From: Amycolatopsis alkalitolerans
GTDB taxonomy: Bacteria > Actinomycetota > Actinomycetes > Mycobacteriales > Pseudonocardiaceae
NCBI RefSeq assembly: GCF_006152065.1
Contig: NZ_VDFW01000002.1
Location: 124,001 to 188,000, forward strand
DNA length: 64,000 nucleotides
Reading direction: 5' to 3'
The translations under genes and the position numbers were made by a program. Numbering within the stretch: the first letter of the stretch is position 1; each line of letters begins with the position of its first letter. Under the pieces are notes generated by a model. It was not told the DNA's origin, did not search any database, and saw only the letters and a program-made list of their open reading frames with translations. Of this stretch, positions 8,718 through 16,976 are shown piece by piece.

Positions 8718-9936
8718 GCGCAGGTAGCTCCACTCGAGGAACCGCTCGACCCCGCGGACGACGTGCGCGCTGCGGATGGACGGGAAGACGTCGAACGCGT
8801 GCTGTGCGCCGGAAAGCTCCGCATACGCGACCGGATTGGGCGAAACCTCGCGTAACCGGCGCACGAACTCACGCGCTTCCCGTGCCGGAACCATCGTGTC
8901 GCGCTCGCCGTGGATCACGAAGAACGGGGGCGCCTTGTCGTTGACCCGGTCGAGTGGCGAGGCCGCGATGTAATCGTCGAGGTAGGCCACCGGGTCCTTG
9001 CCGACGACGTACCGCGCCAGCACGGTCTTGAGCCGGTGTTCGCTGGCGGCCGCGCCGCTCGTCGCCGCGAAGTCGTAGACGCCGTAGTGCGGGGCGCAGG
9101 CGTCGATCGTCGTGTCCACGTCTTCGAAGCCCGGCTGCAGCGCGGGATCGTTCGCGGTGAGCGAGCAGCGCCGCGAGATGCCCGCCCGCGGAACCACCGG
9201 TGGCGGCGAGGAAGGACGGATCCCCGCCGTGCTCCGTGATGTGCTCACGGATCCACGAGACCGCGCGCTTGACCGCGACGATGTGGTCCGGCCAGCGTGC
9301 CGACGGCGAGAGCGGGTAGTTGATCGCGACGCACACCCAGCCGCGCCCTGTCATGTGCAGCATGAGCGGGATGCCCTGGTGGTCCTTGCTGTCGACCATC
9401 CAGGCGCCGCCGTGGATCTGCAACAGCACGGGCCTGCCCCGGCCGGGCTCCTTCGGGCGGTAGATGTCCAGGAGGAACCGCTTCCCGCCCGGCGCGTACG
9501 CCACGTTCCGGTCGCGGCTTACGTCCGGATCGCGCATCCGGAACGGCAGCATGAGCTCGCCCCACGGGGTCGCGAGGTCCTTCGGGTCCGGCGGGCGCCG
9601 CAGATCCCGGACGTACTTCTCGCCCAGCGCGTCGGCCAGCGCGTGCTCGACCTGGCCGCGCGCCCGCTGCGCGTCGGCGATCAGGGCCCCGAGCCCCACC
9701 GCGGACGCGCCGGCCAGCGCGAGCCCGAGCCGGTCGGCGCGGGTGCGGACGCCGTGCCGCGCGACGTGCGACGCGGTGTCCGCGGCCGTCAGCGCGAGCA
9801 GGTGCGGCGCCAGTTCACCGGTGAGCCAGCCGGCGAAGAACGCGGGGATCGCGGCGCGCTCGCCCGGCACCGGCCGCAGCGCGTTCGCGGTGAGCGCGAG
9901 CTGGATCGCCCGTCGGGTGACGAAACGCGGTCGCAT
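8703..9936 (-). pseudogene. Alpha/beta hydrolase (LipM/esterase-like) interrupted by one frameshift
   Basis: Two overlapping reading frames together make one complete hydrolase. The first (from ATG 9936) gives the N-terminal helical part, the oxyanion motif HGGAW and the nucleophile motif GGSAGG, then loses homology after GGHLAALLA. The second frame resumes with LTANDPALQPGFED and supplies HGERDTMVP (acid) and GAQHAFDVF (histidine), ending at 8703. The switch falls at about 9160-9168 in a GCTCGCTC stretch and is explained by loss of two bases, for example one GC of GCGC. No other damage is seen, so it is either a recent mutation or a sequencing error. Confidence 0.8.
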
Positions 9937-9974
9937 CCCTCGATCGTACTGTGCTGTTCGTGACCAATCCGGCG

Positions 9975-10001
9975 GCAGCCACGGCGGAAACGGGTGGCTG
10001 C
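9975..10001. promoter_or_regulatory. Inverted repeat upstream of WS/DGAT gene
   Basis: The arms GCAGCCAC (9975-9982) and GTGGCTGC (9994-10001) are perfect complements separated by 11 bases. The repeat lies between the divergent hydrolase and acyltransferase starts. It could be an operator or an RNA hairpin, and no T-run follows. Confidence 0.3.
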
Positions 10002-10073
10002 GCGCAGGTCGGTTGGGGACCGCGTCCGCCTGCCTTCGGCCGGATCGGCCATTCGCGGCCGTACCCTGGTCAT

Positions 10074-11468
10074 GTGCAACCGCTCAGTGGGCTCGACGCC
10101 AGTTTCCTGTACCTGGAAACGCCTTCGCAGGTGCTGCACGTGTGCGGCCTGCTCACGCTCGACGGTTCGACGATGCCCGGCGGATACTCGTTCGCCACGT
10201 TCCGGGAAAGGCTGGCCGAACGGATCGCGGCCATTCCGGAATTCCGCCGGAAACTGCACGATTCGCCGCTGAACCTGCTGCACCCGGTCTGGGTCGAGGA
10301 CGAGTCCTTCGACGTCGACCGCCACGTGCACCGGGTCGCCGTGCCGAGTCCTGGCGACCGGGAAACCCTTGCCGAGCTGTGCGCGCATTTCGCCGGGCAG
10401 CCACTGGATCGCGCGCGCCCGCTGTGGGAGATGTACGTCGTCGAGGGCCTGCCGGGCGACGGCGTGGCGGTGCTGCTGAAGATGCATCACGCGACCGTCG
10501 ACGGGGTCAGCGGCGCGAACCTCATCACGTACCTGTGCGGGCTCGAACCGGATTCACTGCTGCCCCTGCCCGAAACCGCGGCGAACCCGGCGCCGCCGAG
10601 CGATCTCGACCTGCTGCGCACGAGTGTCGAGTCGCTGGCCCGCCGCCCCGCCGAGATCGCGAAACTCCTGCCCGACCTGCTCGGCATGGGTTCGCGCTGG
10701 ATAGCCCGCGCGCTCAAGCGCACCGGGATGCCGGTGCCGTTCACCGCCCCGCGCACTTCGTTCAACCGCACGATCACCGGCTTGCGCACCGTCGCCTACA
10801 CCAGCGTCGACCTCGACGAGGTCAAGAAGGTGAAGAACGCGTTCTCGGTCACGGTCAACGACGTCGTGCTGGCACTGTGCGCGGGCGGGCTGCGGCGCTA
10901 CCTCGACGAGCGCGGCGAACTCCCGGCGGAGCCGCTGGTGGCGACGGTACCGGTGTCGGTCGCGGACCGCAGCGATAAGGACGAGGGCAGCAACCAGCTC
11001 TCGGCGTTCTTCGCGTCGCTGCCCACCCAGCTGGCGGACCCCGCCGCCCGCGTGTACGCGATCGCGGAGAGCAACCGTGTGTCGAAGGAGCACCACTTCA
11101 GCATCAAGGCCGACATGCTGCAGGACTGGGCGCAGTTCGCCGCGCCCCGCCTGTTCGGTCTCGCCGTGCGGGCGTATTCAGCGCTGAACCTGGCCGAGCG
11201 CCATCCGGTGGTGCACAACCTGGTCATCTCGAACGTGCCGGGTCCGCCGATGCCGCTGTACCTGCTCGGCGCGAAGATCACCGGGCTGTACCCGCTCGGT
11301 CCGGTGTTCCACGGCGCGGGCCTCAACATCACGGTGATCTCCAACGCCGGGCGGGTCGACGTGGGCCTCCTCGCCGCGCGAGAACTTGTTCCAGAACTGT
11401 GGGCACTAGCCGACGCGATCGCGGCCGAGCTGAAAGATCTGCAGAAGGCTGCCACCGGGGTTGCCTGA
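10074..11468 (+). CDS. Wax ester synthase / diacylglycerol acyltransferase (WS/DGAT)
   Basis: From GTG 10074 the protein is 464 residues, the family's usual length, and begins QPLSGLDASFLYLET, the normal WS/DGAT N-terminus. An upstream in-frame start at 9951 would add a non-conserved tail. The catalytic HHxxxDG motif appears as HHATVDG near residue 138. The C-terminal block VVHNLVISNVPGPPMPLYL is also diagnostic. The enzyme esterifies acyl-CoA with alcohols or diacylglycerol to make storage lipid. It sits immediately before the side-chain degradation operon, but a KstR box follows it, so it is probably transcribed separately. Confidence 0.92.
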   Translation: MQPLSGLDASFLYLETPSQVLHVCGLLTLDGSTMPGGYSFATFRERLAERIAAIPEFRRKLHDSPLNLLHPVWVEDESFDVDRHVHRVAVPSPGDRETLAELCAHFAGQPLDRARPLWEMYVVEGLPGDGVAVLLKMHHATVDGVSGANLITYLCGLEPDSLLPLPETAANPAPPSDLDLLRTSVESLARRPAEIAKLLPDLLGMGSRWIARALKRTGMPVPFTAPRTSFNRTITGLRTVAYTSVDLDEVKKVKNAFSVTVNDVVLALCAGGLRRYLDERGELPAEPLVATVPVSVADRSDKDEGSNQLSAFFASLPTQLADPAARVYAIAESNRVSKEHHFSIKADMLQDWAQFAAPRLFGLAVRAYSALNLAERHPVVHNLVISNVPGPPMPLYLLGAKITGLYPLGPVFHGAGLNITVISNAGRVDVGLLAARELVPELWALADAIAAELKDLQKAATGVA

Positions 11469-11489
11469 GCGGCTTCGCTCCGCTAAGAC

Positions 11490-11503
11490 TAGAACGTGTT
11501 TCA
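11490..11503. promoter_or_regulatory. KstR operator, perfect match, before side-chain operon
   Basis: TAGAACGTGTTTCA matches TnnAACnnGTTnnA at all fixed positions and lies 21 bases upstream of the fadE28 GTG. It is expected to control the five-gene operon fadE28-fadE29-chsH2-chsH1-ltp2. Confidence 0.85.
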
Positions 11504-11524
11504 GTCTTAGTCTGAGGAGCCTGT

Positions 11525-12538
11525 GTGGACTTCATCCTCGACGAGACCCAGCGGGAGATCGCGGGCCTCGCCGCCGAGATCCTCGGCCGGGAGATCGACT
11601 TCGAGCGGCCGCCGGGTGAGCGCGGCTTCGACGAGCAGGTGTGGCGAGCCCTGGGCAAGGCGGGCCTGCTCGGCGTGGCGCTGCCGCCCGAACTGGGCGG
11701 GGACGGGCTGGGCCTGGCCGAGGTCGCGGTCCTGCTCACCGAACTCGGCCGTGCCGCCGCGCCGGTCCCGGCCCTCACGCTCGCGTTCGGCCTGCTGCCG
11801 CTTGACCGCCTCGGCACGCCTGACCAGCGCGCGGAGCTGCTGCCGGAGATCGCGGCCGGCGAAGCCGTGGTCACCGCGGCCGTCCACGAGCCCTCCGCGC
11901 CGCTGACCGCGGATCCGTCGACGCGGGCGGTCGCGGACGGCGGCCGGTGGCTGCTGACCGGTGTGAAGACGTCTGTGCCCTCGCTGGCCGCGGCGACCCG
12001 GGTACTCGTACCGACCACGGCCGGGGTGTTCCTGGTCGATCCTCGCGCGGACGGCGTCACCATCGCGGGCACGACGATGCGGCTCGACGGCGTCGCGGTC
12101 ACCGAAGCCAACCAGGTGCGTGACCGGGAGTCCGGCGAAGCGCTCGCCACCCTGCGCCGGTACGCGCTGGCCGGGATGCTCGCGCTGGGCGACGGCGCGC
12201 TGGCCGGAGCACTCGCGCTGACCACGAAGCATGTCGGGCAGCGGGAGCAGTTCGGCCGCCCACTGGCCACCTTCCAAGCGGTCGCGCAGCAGATCGCCGA
12301 CGTCTATATCGCGTCCCGCACGGTCCACCTCGCCGCGCTCTCGGCGATCTGGCGGCTGGCGAGCGGCCGTGACCCGTATCCCGACCTCGACATCGCCGGG
12401 TACTGGTTCGCCGGCGAAGCACCGAAGGCGCTCGCGATCTGCCATCACCTGCACGGCGGGCTCGGCGTCGACATCACCTACCCGCTGCACCGGTACTACG
12501 CGATGGTCAAGGAGCTGAGCGTATGTACATCGAACTGA
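11525..12538 (+). CDS. fadE28: Acyl-CoA dehydrogenase FadE28-like subunit (ChsE1/ChsE2 heterotetramer)
   Basis: The 337-residue protein is a short ACAD subunit. It has the N-terminal helical domain (MDFILDETQREIAGLAAEIL), a reduced middle beta domain and the C-terminal GREQFGRPLATFQAVAQQIAD helix. In M. tuberculosis the FadE28 and FadE29 subunits form an alpha2beta2 enzyme that dehydrogenates the three-carbon steroid side chain of 3-oxo-4-pregnene-20-carboxyl-CoA. The GTG at 11525 follows GAGGAG. It is the first gene of an operon whose order exactly follows the mycobacterial igr locus, except that no cyp125 precedes it. The 3' end overlaps fadE29 by 16 bases. Confidence 0.9.
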   Translation: MDFILDETQREIAGLAAEILGREIDFERPPGERGFDEQVWRALGKAGLLGVALPPELGGDGLGLAEVAVLLTELGRAAAPVPALTLAFGLLPLDRLGTPDQRAELLPEIAAGEAVVTAAVHEPSAPLTADPSTRAVADGGRWLLTGVKTSVPSLAAATRVLVPTTAGVFLVDPRADGVTIAGTTMRLDGVAVTEANQVRDRESGEALATLRRYALAGMLALGDGALAGALALTTKHVGQREQFGRPLATFQAVAQQIADVYIASRTVHLAALSAIWRLASGRDPYPDLDIAGYWFAGEAPKALAICHHLHGGLGVDITYPLHRYYAMVKELSVCTSN

Positions 12539-13668
12539 CCGCGCGGCAGGAGCGCCTGCGCGCCGAGCTACGGAGCTACTTCGCCGACCTCGTTTCGCCC
12601 GGGGAGCGCACGGCGTTGCTGCGGGAGCGTCACGGCGAGGTGTACCGGCGGATCGTGCGGCGGATGGGCCAGGACGGCTGGCTCGGCGTCGGCTGGCCGA
12701 AGGAGTACGGCGGGCGCGGGTTCGGCGATCTCGAACAGCACATCTTCGCCGACGAGGCCGCGCGCGCGGACGTTCAGCTGCCCTCGGTGACGCTGCAGAC
12801 CGTCGGCCCGACGCTGCAGCAGTACGGCACCGAAGCGCAGAAGAAGGAATTCCTGCCCCGGATTCTGGCCGGTGACGTGCATTTCGCGATCGGATACACC
12901 GAGCCGGACGCGGGCACGGACCTGGCTTCGCTGCGCACGACCGCCGTTCGTGACGGAGACACGTACGTGGTCAACGGGCAGAAGATCTTCACGACGGGCG
13001 GGCACGACGCGGACTACATCTGGCTCGCCGTGCGCACCGATCCCGCGGCGCCGAAGCACAAGGGGATTTCGATCCTCATCGTCGACACCAGCGACCCCGG
13101 GTACTCGTGGACGCCGATCATCACCTGCGACGGCGCGCACCACGTCAACGCGACCTACTACTCCGACGTGCGGGTCCCGGCGGACATGCTCGTCGGCGAG
13201 GAGAACCGCGGCTGGAAGCTGATCACCACGCAGCTCAACCACGAGCGCGTGATGCTCGGCCCGAGCGGGCGCGTCGGCGGGCTGCACGACCGGGTGCACG
13301 CCTGGGCGTCGGCGCGCGGCCTGCTCGATGTCCCCGACGTGCGCACCGCGCTGCGGGAGACGGAGGCGACGGTGCGGATCAACGAACTGCTCAACTGGCA
13401 GGTCGCGGTGACGCAGCCGGTGAACGTGGCGGACGCGTCGGCGACGAAGGTGTTCGGGTCCGAGCGCATCCAGCGCATCGGCCGGCTGCTCGAAGAAGTC
13501 GTTGCGCGCCACGGAGATCTCACCGACCCCGAGACCGCGGAGCTGGCCGGATGGCTCGATGTGCTGGCCCGCCGCAACCTCGTGCTGACCTTCGGCGGCG
13601 GGGTGAACGAGATCCAGCGCGAGCTGATCGCGATGATGGGACTGGGATTGCCGAGGGTGCCACGATGA
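12523..13668 (+). CDS. fadE29: Acyl-CoA dehydrogenase FadE29-like subunit, steroid side chain
   Basis: This 381-residue ACAD has the FAD/substrate signature FAIGYTEPDAGTDLASLRT and a full C-terminal domain. It is the larger partner of FadE28 in the heterotetrameric dehydrogenase that introduces the C17(20) double bond in the last side-chain beta-oxidation cycle. The ATG at 12523 has AAGGAG 7-12 bases upstream, inside the end of fadE28. Overlapping stop/start (ATGA) with chsH2 shows tight translational coupling. The assignment rests on length, ACAD motifs and operon order. Confidence 0.9.
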   Translation: MYIELTARQERLRAELRSYFADLVSPGERTALLRERHGEVYRRIVRRMGQDGWLGVGWPKEYGGRGFGDLEQHIFADEAARADVQLPSVTLQTVGPTLQQYGTEAQKKEFLPRILAGDVHFAIGYTEPDAGTDLASLRTTAVRDGDTYVVNGQKIFTTGGHDADYIWLAVRTDPAAPKHKGISILIVDTSDPGYSWTPIITCDGAHHVNATYYSDVRVPADMLVGEENRGWKLITTQLNHERVMLGPSGRVGGLHDRVHAWASARGLLDVPDVRTALRETEATVRINELLNWQVAVTQPVNVADASATKVFGSERIQRIGRLLEEVVARHGDLTDPETAELAGWLDVLARRNLVLTFGGGVNEIQRELIAMMGLGLPRVPR

Positions 13669-14528
13669 CGATCGAAGAAGCCGCGGCCCGTATCGCCGCG
13701 CGGGGCGAGTCCAAACCACGACTGGCCCGTGATCCGGTGAACCCGGCGATGATCAACAACTGGCTCGAGGCACTCGGCGACGAGAATCCGCGCTACGCGG
13801 CCGAAGGCGTGGCACCGGCCGCGATGGCCCAGGTGTGGACGATGGGCGGTCTGCACGGGCAGCGCGCGGACGACGACCCGCTGGGCGCGATCCTCGCCGT
13901 TCTCGACGAGGCCGGGTACACCTCCATCGTGGCGACGAACTCCGAGCAGAGCTACCGGCGGCTGCTGCAGCACGGCGAACGCGTCGCGTCGACCACGAAG
14001 CTCGAGGGTGTCGTCGGTCCGAAAAGGACGGCGCTCGGCGAAGGGTACTTCGTGACCACGACGACCACCTGGTACGTGGGCGACGAGGTGGTCGCGGACA
14101 TGCTGTTCCGGGTGCTCAAGTTCACGCCGAAGCCCGCGCAGACCGGCGTGCTGCGGCCGGTGATCAGCAAGGACACCGAGTTCTTCTGGGACGGCACGAA
14201 GGCCGGGGAGCTGCGGATCCAGCGCTGGGGCGACAAGCTGCGGCATCCGCCCGGGCCCATGCCGCCGGACGGGGATCTCGACGCGAAACCGGACTGGGTG
14301 GTCGCGAGCGGCCGTGGCACGGTGTACAGCTACATCGTGCACCACCGCCCGGCCGTGCCCGGCAAGCAGCTCCCGTTCGTGATCGCGCTGGTCGAACTGG
14401 AGGAGGGGGTGCGCATGCTCGGTGAGGTGCTGGAGGTGACCACCGTCGAAATAGGACAGCCGGTCGAGGCGGCGTTCGTGAAGGTCGACGAGGAACTGAC
14501 GCTCCCCGCGTGGCGGGTGATCGCGTGA
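13665..14528 (+). CDS. chsH2: ChsH2-like enoyl-CoA hydratase subunit (MaoC-type N-domain plus DUF35)
   Basis: The 287-residue product has an N-terminal half-hotdog domain (about 1-150) and a C-terminal DUF35/OB domain (about 160-287, with SGRGTVYSYIVHHRP). In mycobacteria ChsH1-ChsH2 hydrates the C17(20) enoyl-CoA, and the DUF35 domain binds Ltp2. An oddity here: the rubredoxin-like ribbon that usually opens DUF35 proteins has no cysteine at all. The corresponding stretch reads QRWGDKLRHPPGPMPP, so no zinc site is expected. The ATG at 13665 overlaps the fadE29 stop. A longer frame starting near 13107 runs through fadE29 and was rejected. Confidence 0.9.
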   Translation: MTIEEAAARIAARGESKPRLARDPVNPAMINNWLEALGDENPRYAAEGVAPAAMAQVWTMGGLHGQRADDDPLGAILAVLDEAGYTSIVATNSEQSYRRLLQHGERVASTTKLEGVVGPKRTALGEGYFVTTTTTWYVGDEVVADMLFRVLKFTPKPAQTGVLRPVISKDTEFFWDGTKAGELRIQRWGDKLRHPPGPMPPDGDLDAKPDWVVASGRGTVYSYIVHHRPAVPGKQLPFVIALVELEEGVRMLGEVLEVTTVEIGQPVEAAFVKVDEELTLPAWRVIA

Positions 14529-14905
14529 TCGGCATCGAACTGCCGCCGCTGCGGATCGACGTCACCCCGACGTTCGTGATCAGCTCGGCGATCGCGACGC
14601 GCGATTTCCAGGACGTGCACCACGACCGCGACGCGGCGATCGCCCGTGGCTCGCAGGACATCTTCGTCAACATCCTCACCGACACCGGTCTCGTGCAGCG
14701 GTTCGTGACCGACTGGGCGGGGCCGGAGGCGTTCGTGCGCTCGATCAAGATCAAGCTCGGGGTGCCGTGCTACGCCTACGACACGCTCGTGCTGACCGGC
14801 GAGGTGATCGCGCAGGACGGCGACGAGGTGACGGTTCACGTGACCGGTAAGGGAAATCTGGGCGAGCACATCGCGGGCACGGTGACGGTCGGAGGTGTGT
14901 CGTGA
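14525..14905 (+). CDS. chsH1: ChsH1-like MaoC enoyl-CoA hydratase subunit
   Basis: This 126-residue single hotdog domain carries the hydratase-2 motif FQDVHHDRDAA near residues 31-41. The Asp and His correspond to the catalytic pair described for mycobacterial ChsH1. It pairs with ChsH2 to hydrate 3-oxo-4,17-pregnadiene-20-carboxyl-CoA. The GTG at 14525 overlaps the chsH2 stop as GTGA, and the next gene overlaps in the same way, so the three subunits of the hydratase-aldolase metabolon are made together. Confidence 0.9.
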   Translation: MIGIELPPLRIDVTPTFVISSAIATRDFQDVHHDRDAAIARGSQDIFVNILTDTGLVQRFVTDWAGPEAFVRSIKIKLGVPCYAYDTLVLTGEVIAQDGDEVTVHVTGKGNLGEHIAGTVTVGGVS

Positions 14906-16071
14906 AGCTGTCGGGCGCGGCGGCGATCGCGGGGATCGGCGCGACCGAGTTCTCCAAGGACTCCGGGCGCAGCGAGCTGCGGCTGGCCGCGGAGGCGGTG
15001 CAGGCGGCACTGGCGGACGCCGGACTTTATCCGTCCGATGTGGACGGACTCGTCTCGTTCACCATGGACTCCAACGCCGAGGTCGCGGTCGCACGCGAAC
15101 TGGGCATCGAGGAACTGACGTTCTTCAGCCGCATCCACTACGGCGGGGGAGCGGCGGCCGCGACGGTCCAGCAGGCGGCGATGGCGGTGGCGACCGGGGT
15201 CGCGGACGTCGTGGTGGCCTACCGCGCGTTCAACGAGCGGTCCGGGATGCGGTTCGGCCAGGTGTCGAGCGCCGCGGCGGGGCAGGTCAACTCGTCCGGA
15301 GTGGACAACAGCTTCCACTACCCGATGGGCCTGGGCACCCCGGCCGCGACGGTGGCCATGGTGGCGCAGCGGTACCTGCACGAGTACGGCGCGACGAGCG
15401 AGGACTTCGGCCGTGTGGCGGTGGTGGACCGCGAGCACGCGGCGACGAACCCGGCCGCGTGGTTCTACGGCAAGCCGATCACGCTGGCGGAGCATCAGGC
15501 TTCGCGCTGGATCGCCGAGCCGTTGCACCTGCTGGACTGCTGCCAGGAGACCGACGGCGCGGTCGCGCTGGTCGTGACCAGCCTGGAGCGGGCGCGCGAC
15601 CTGCCGAACCCGCCGGCCGTGGTGACGGCCGCCGCCCAGGGCAGCGGACCGGACCAGTACGTCATGACCAGCTACTACCGGGACGAACTCGCTGCGCTGC
15701 CCGAGATGGGCGTCGTCGGGCGGCAACTGTGGGCCCAGTCAGGCCTGCGTCCGGCGGATGTCGACGTCGCGGTGCTGTACGACCATTTCACCCCGTATGT
15801 GCTGATGCAGTTGGAAGAGCTGGGTTTTTGCGGGCGGGGCGAGGCGCCCGGGTTCATCGCGGGCGACACACTGACGCTGGAGGGCTCGCTGCCGCTCAAC
15901 CCGCACGGCGGCCAGCTCGGCGAGGCGTACGTGCACGGCATGAACGGCATCGCCGAAGCGGTCCGGCAGGTGCGCGGCACCGCGGTCAACCAGGTCCGCG
16001 ACGTTTCCCACGTCCTGGTCACCGCCGGCACCGGCGTCCCCACCAGCGCCCTCATCCTCGCCGCCCCCTAA
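14902..16071 (+). CDS. ltp2: Ltp2-like steroid side-chain retro-aldolase (thiolase fold)
   Basis: The 389-residue protein has the lipid-transfer/thiolase fold (AIAGIGATEFSKDSGRSELRL at the start; NPHGGQLGEAYVHGMNGI near the C-terminus). Ltp2 cleaves the 17-hydroxy-20-carboxyl-CoA made by ChsH1-ChsH2 to androstenedione and propionyl-CoA while bound to the ChsH2 DUF35 domain. The GTG start at 14902 overlaps the chsH1 stop and has GGAGG upstream. It ends the operon. The length matches the mycobacterial enzyme (about 386). Two short direct repeats follow the stop. Confidence 0.9.
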   Translation: MKLSGAAAIAGIGATEFSKDSGRSELRLAAEAVQAALADAGLYPSDVDGLVSFTMDSNAEVAVARELGIEELTFFSRIHYGGGAAAATVQQAAMAVATGVADVVVAYRAFNERSGMRFGQVSSAAAGQVNSSGVDNSFHYPMGLGTPAATVAMVAQRYLHEYGATSEDFGRVAVVDREHAATNPAAWFYGKPITLAEHQASRWIAEPLHLLDCCQETDGAVALVVTSLERARDLPNPPAVVTAAAQGSGPDQYVMTSYYRDELAALPEMGVVGRQLWAQSGLRPADVDVAVLYDHFTPYVLMQLEELGFCGRGEAPGFIAGDTLTLEGSLPLNPHGGQLGEAYVHGMNGIAEAVRQVRGTAVNQVRDVSHVLVTAGTGVPTSALILAAP

Positions 16072-16073
16072 CC

Positions 16074-16113
16074 CGCGAGTCGGGCTTTCGCCGCGCGCGA
16101 GTTCGGCTTTCAC
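16074..16113. repeat. Two near-identical 18-base direct repeats between convergent genes
   Basis: CGCGAGTCGGGCTTTCGC (16074-16091) and CGCGAGTTCGGCTTTCAC (16096-16113) differ at three positions. They fill the short gap between the ends of ltp2 and chsH3. No stem with a T-run is formed, so this is not an evident terminator. Confidence 0.55.
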
Positions 16114-16967
16114 GCCGTCGTGAGCACCGCGTCCGACAGCGCCGGAGCGTCACGTTCCACAGTGGACGTCCGGACCAGCAGGCGCGAACCGTCCTGCCAC
16201 ACCTGGGTCCGCAGCGTCTCGCCCGGCAGCACGATGCCCGCGAACCGCGCCGAGAACGACTTCACCCGCGTGACGTCGGCGTCGAGCATCGCGTCGGTCA
16301 CGGCCTTCGCCACAATGCCGTAGGTGCACAGGCCGTGCAGGATCGGCACGTCGAACCCGGCGGCGCGGGCGAACTCCGGGTCGGCGTGCAGCGGGTTCCG
16401 GTCACCGCACAGCCGGTAGAGCAGTGCCTGCTGCGGCAGCGTCGCCGTGATGATCGTCTCGTCCGGCTCGCGGCCGGGCAGCTCGATCTTGTCGGAGGTG
16501 CCGCGCTTGCCGCCGAAGCCGCCTTCACCGCGGGCGAAGATGCTCGACTGCGCTGTCCACAGTGGATTACCATCGGCGTCGTGCACCGTTGTCTCGTTGA
16601 GGACGACGGCCGCCTTGCCCTTGTCTTGCACGTCCACGATACGGGTGCGGGCGACAGCCTTGCCTTCGACCGGGATCGGCCGGTGCACGGTGACGGCCTG
16701 CGTGCCGTGTACGACCTTCGCCAGGTCGATGTCGACGCCCGGCATCCTGACGGCCGGCGGCTCGAAGGTCCGCAGGTTCGCCGCGACGGTCGCGAAGGTC
16801 GGCAGGACCCGCAGCTCCCGCTCGTAGGCGTAGCGCAGCTCCTTCGGGTCCACCGGGTTCGAGCCGGCGCCGAGCGCGAGGTGGTACAGGAGCACATCGG
16901 ACGGTGTCCAGGCGAAGGTCACCTCGCCGAGGTCGGCGCCGATGGCGCGTTCGGGGTCGATGGGCAC
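16110..16967 (-). CDS. chsH3: MaoC-family double-hotdog enoyl-CoA hydratase, ChsH3 (Rv3538-like)
   Basis: The 285-residue protein contains two hotdog repeats. The second carries the hydratase-2 motif in YRLCGDRNPLHADPEFA, with catalytic Asp and His, then ILHGLCTYG. The sequence from PIDPERAIGADLG to GEGGFGGKRG closely follows M. tuberculosis Rv3538, a (R)-specific steroid enoyl-CoA hydratase of side-chain beta-oxidation. It is the last gene of the minus-strand kstD operon, 9 bases after kshB. In M. tuberculosis Rv3538 lies beside kstD (Rv3537), which agrees with the arrangement here. Confidence 0.88.
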   Translation of the reverse strand: MPIDPERAIGADLGEVTFAWTPSDVLLYHLALGAGSNPVDPKELRYAYERELRVLPTFATVAANLRTFEPPAVRMPGVDIDLAKVVHGTQAVTVHRPIPVEGKAVARTRIVDVQDKGKAAVVLNETTVHDADGNPLWTAQSSIFARGEGGFGGKRGTSDKIELPGREPDETIITATLPQQALLYRLCGDRNPLHADPEFARAAGFDVPILHGLCTYGIVAKAVTDAMLDADVTRVKSFSARFAGIVLPGETLRTQVWQDGSRLLVRTSTVERDAPALSDAVLTTA

Positions 16968-16976
16968 GCGGGGCTC

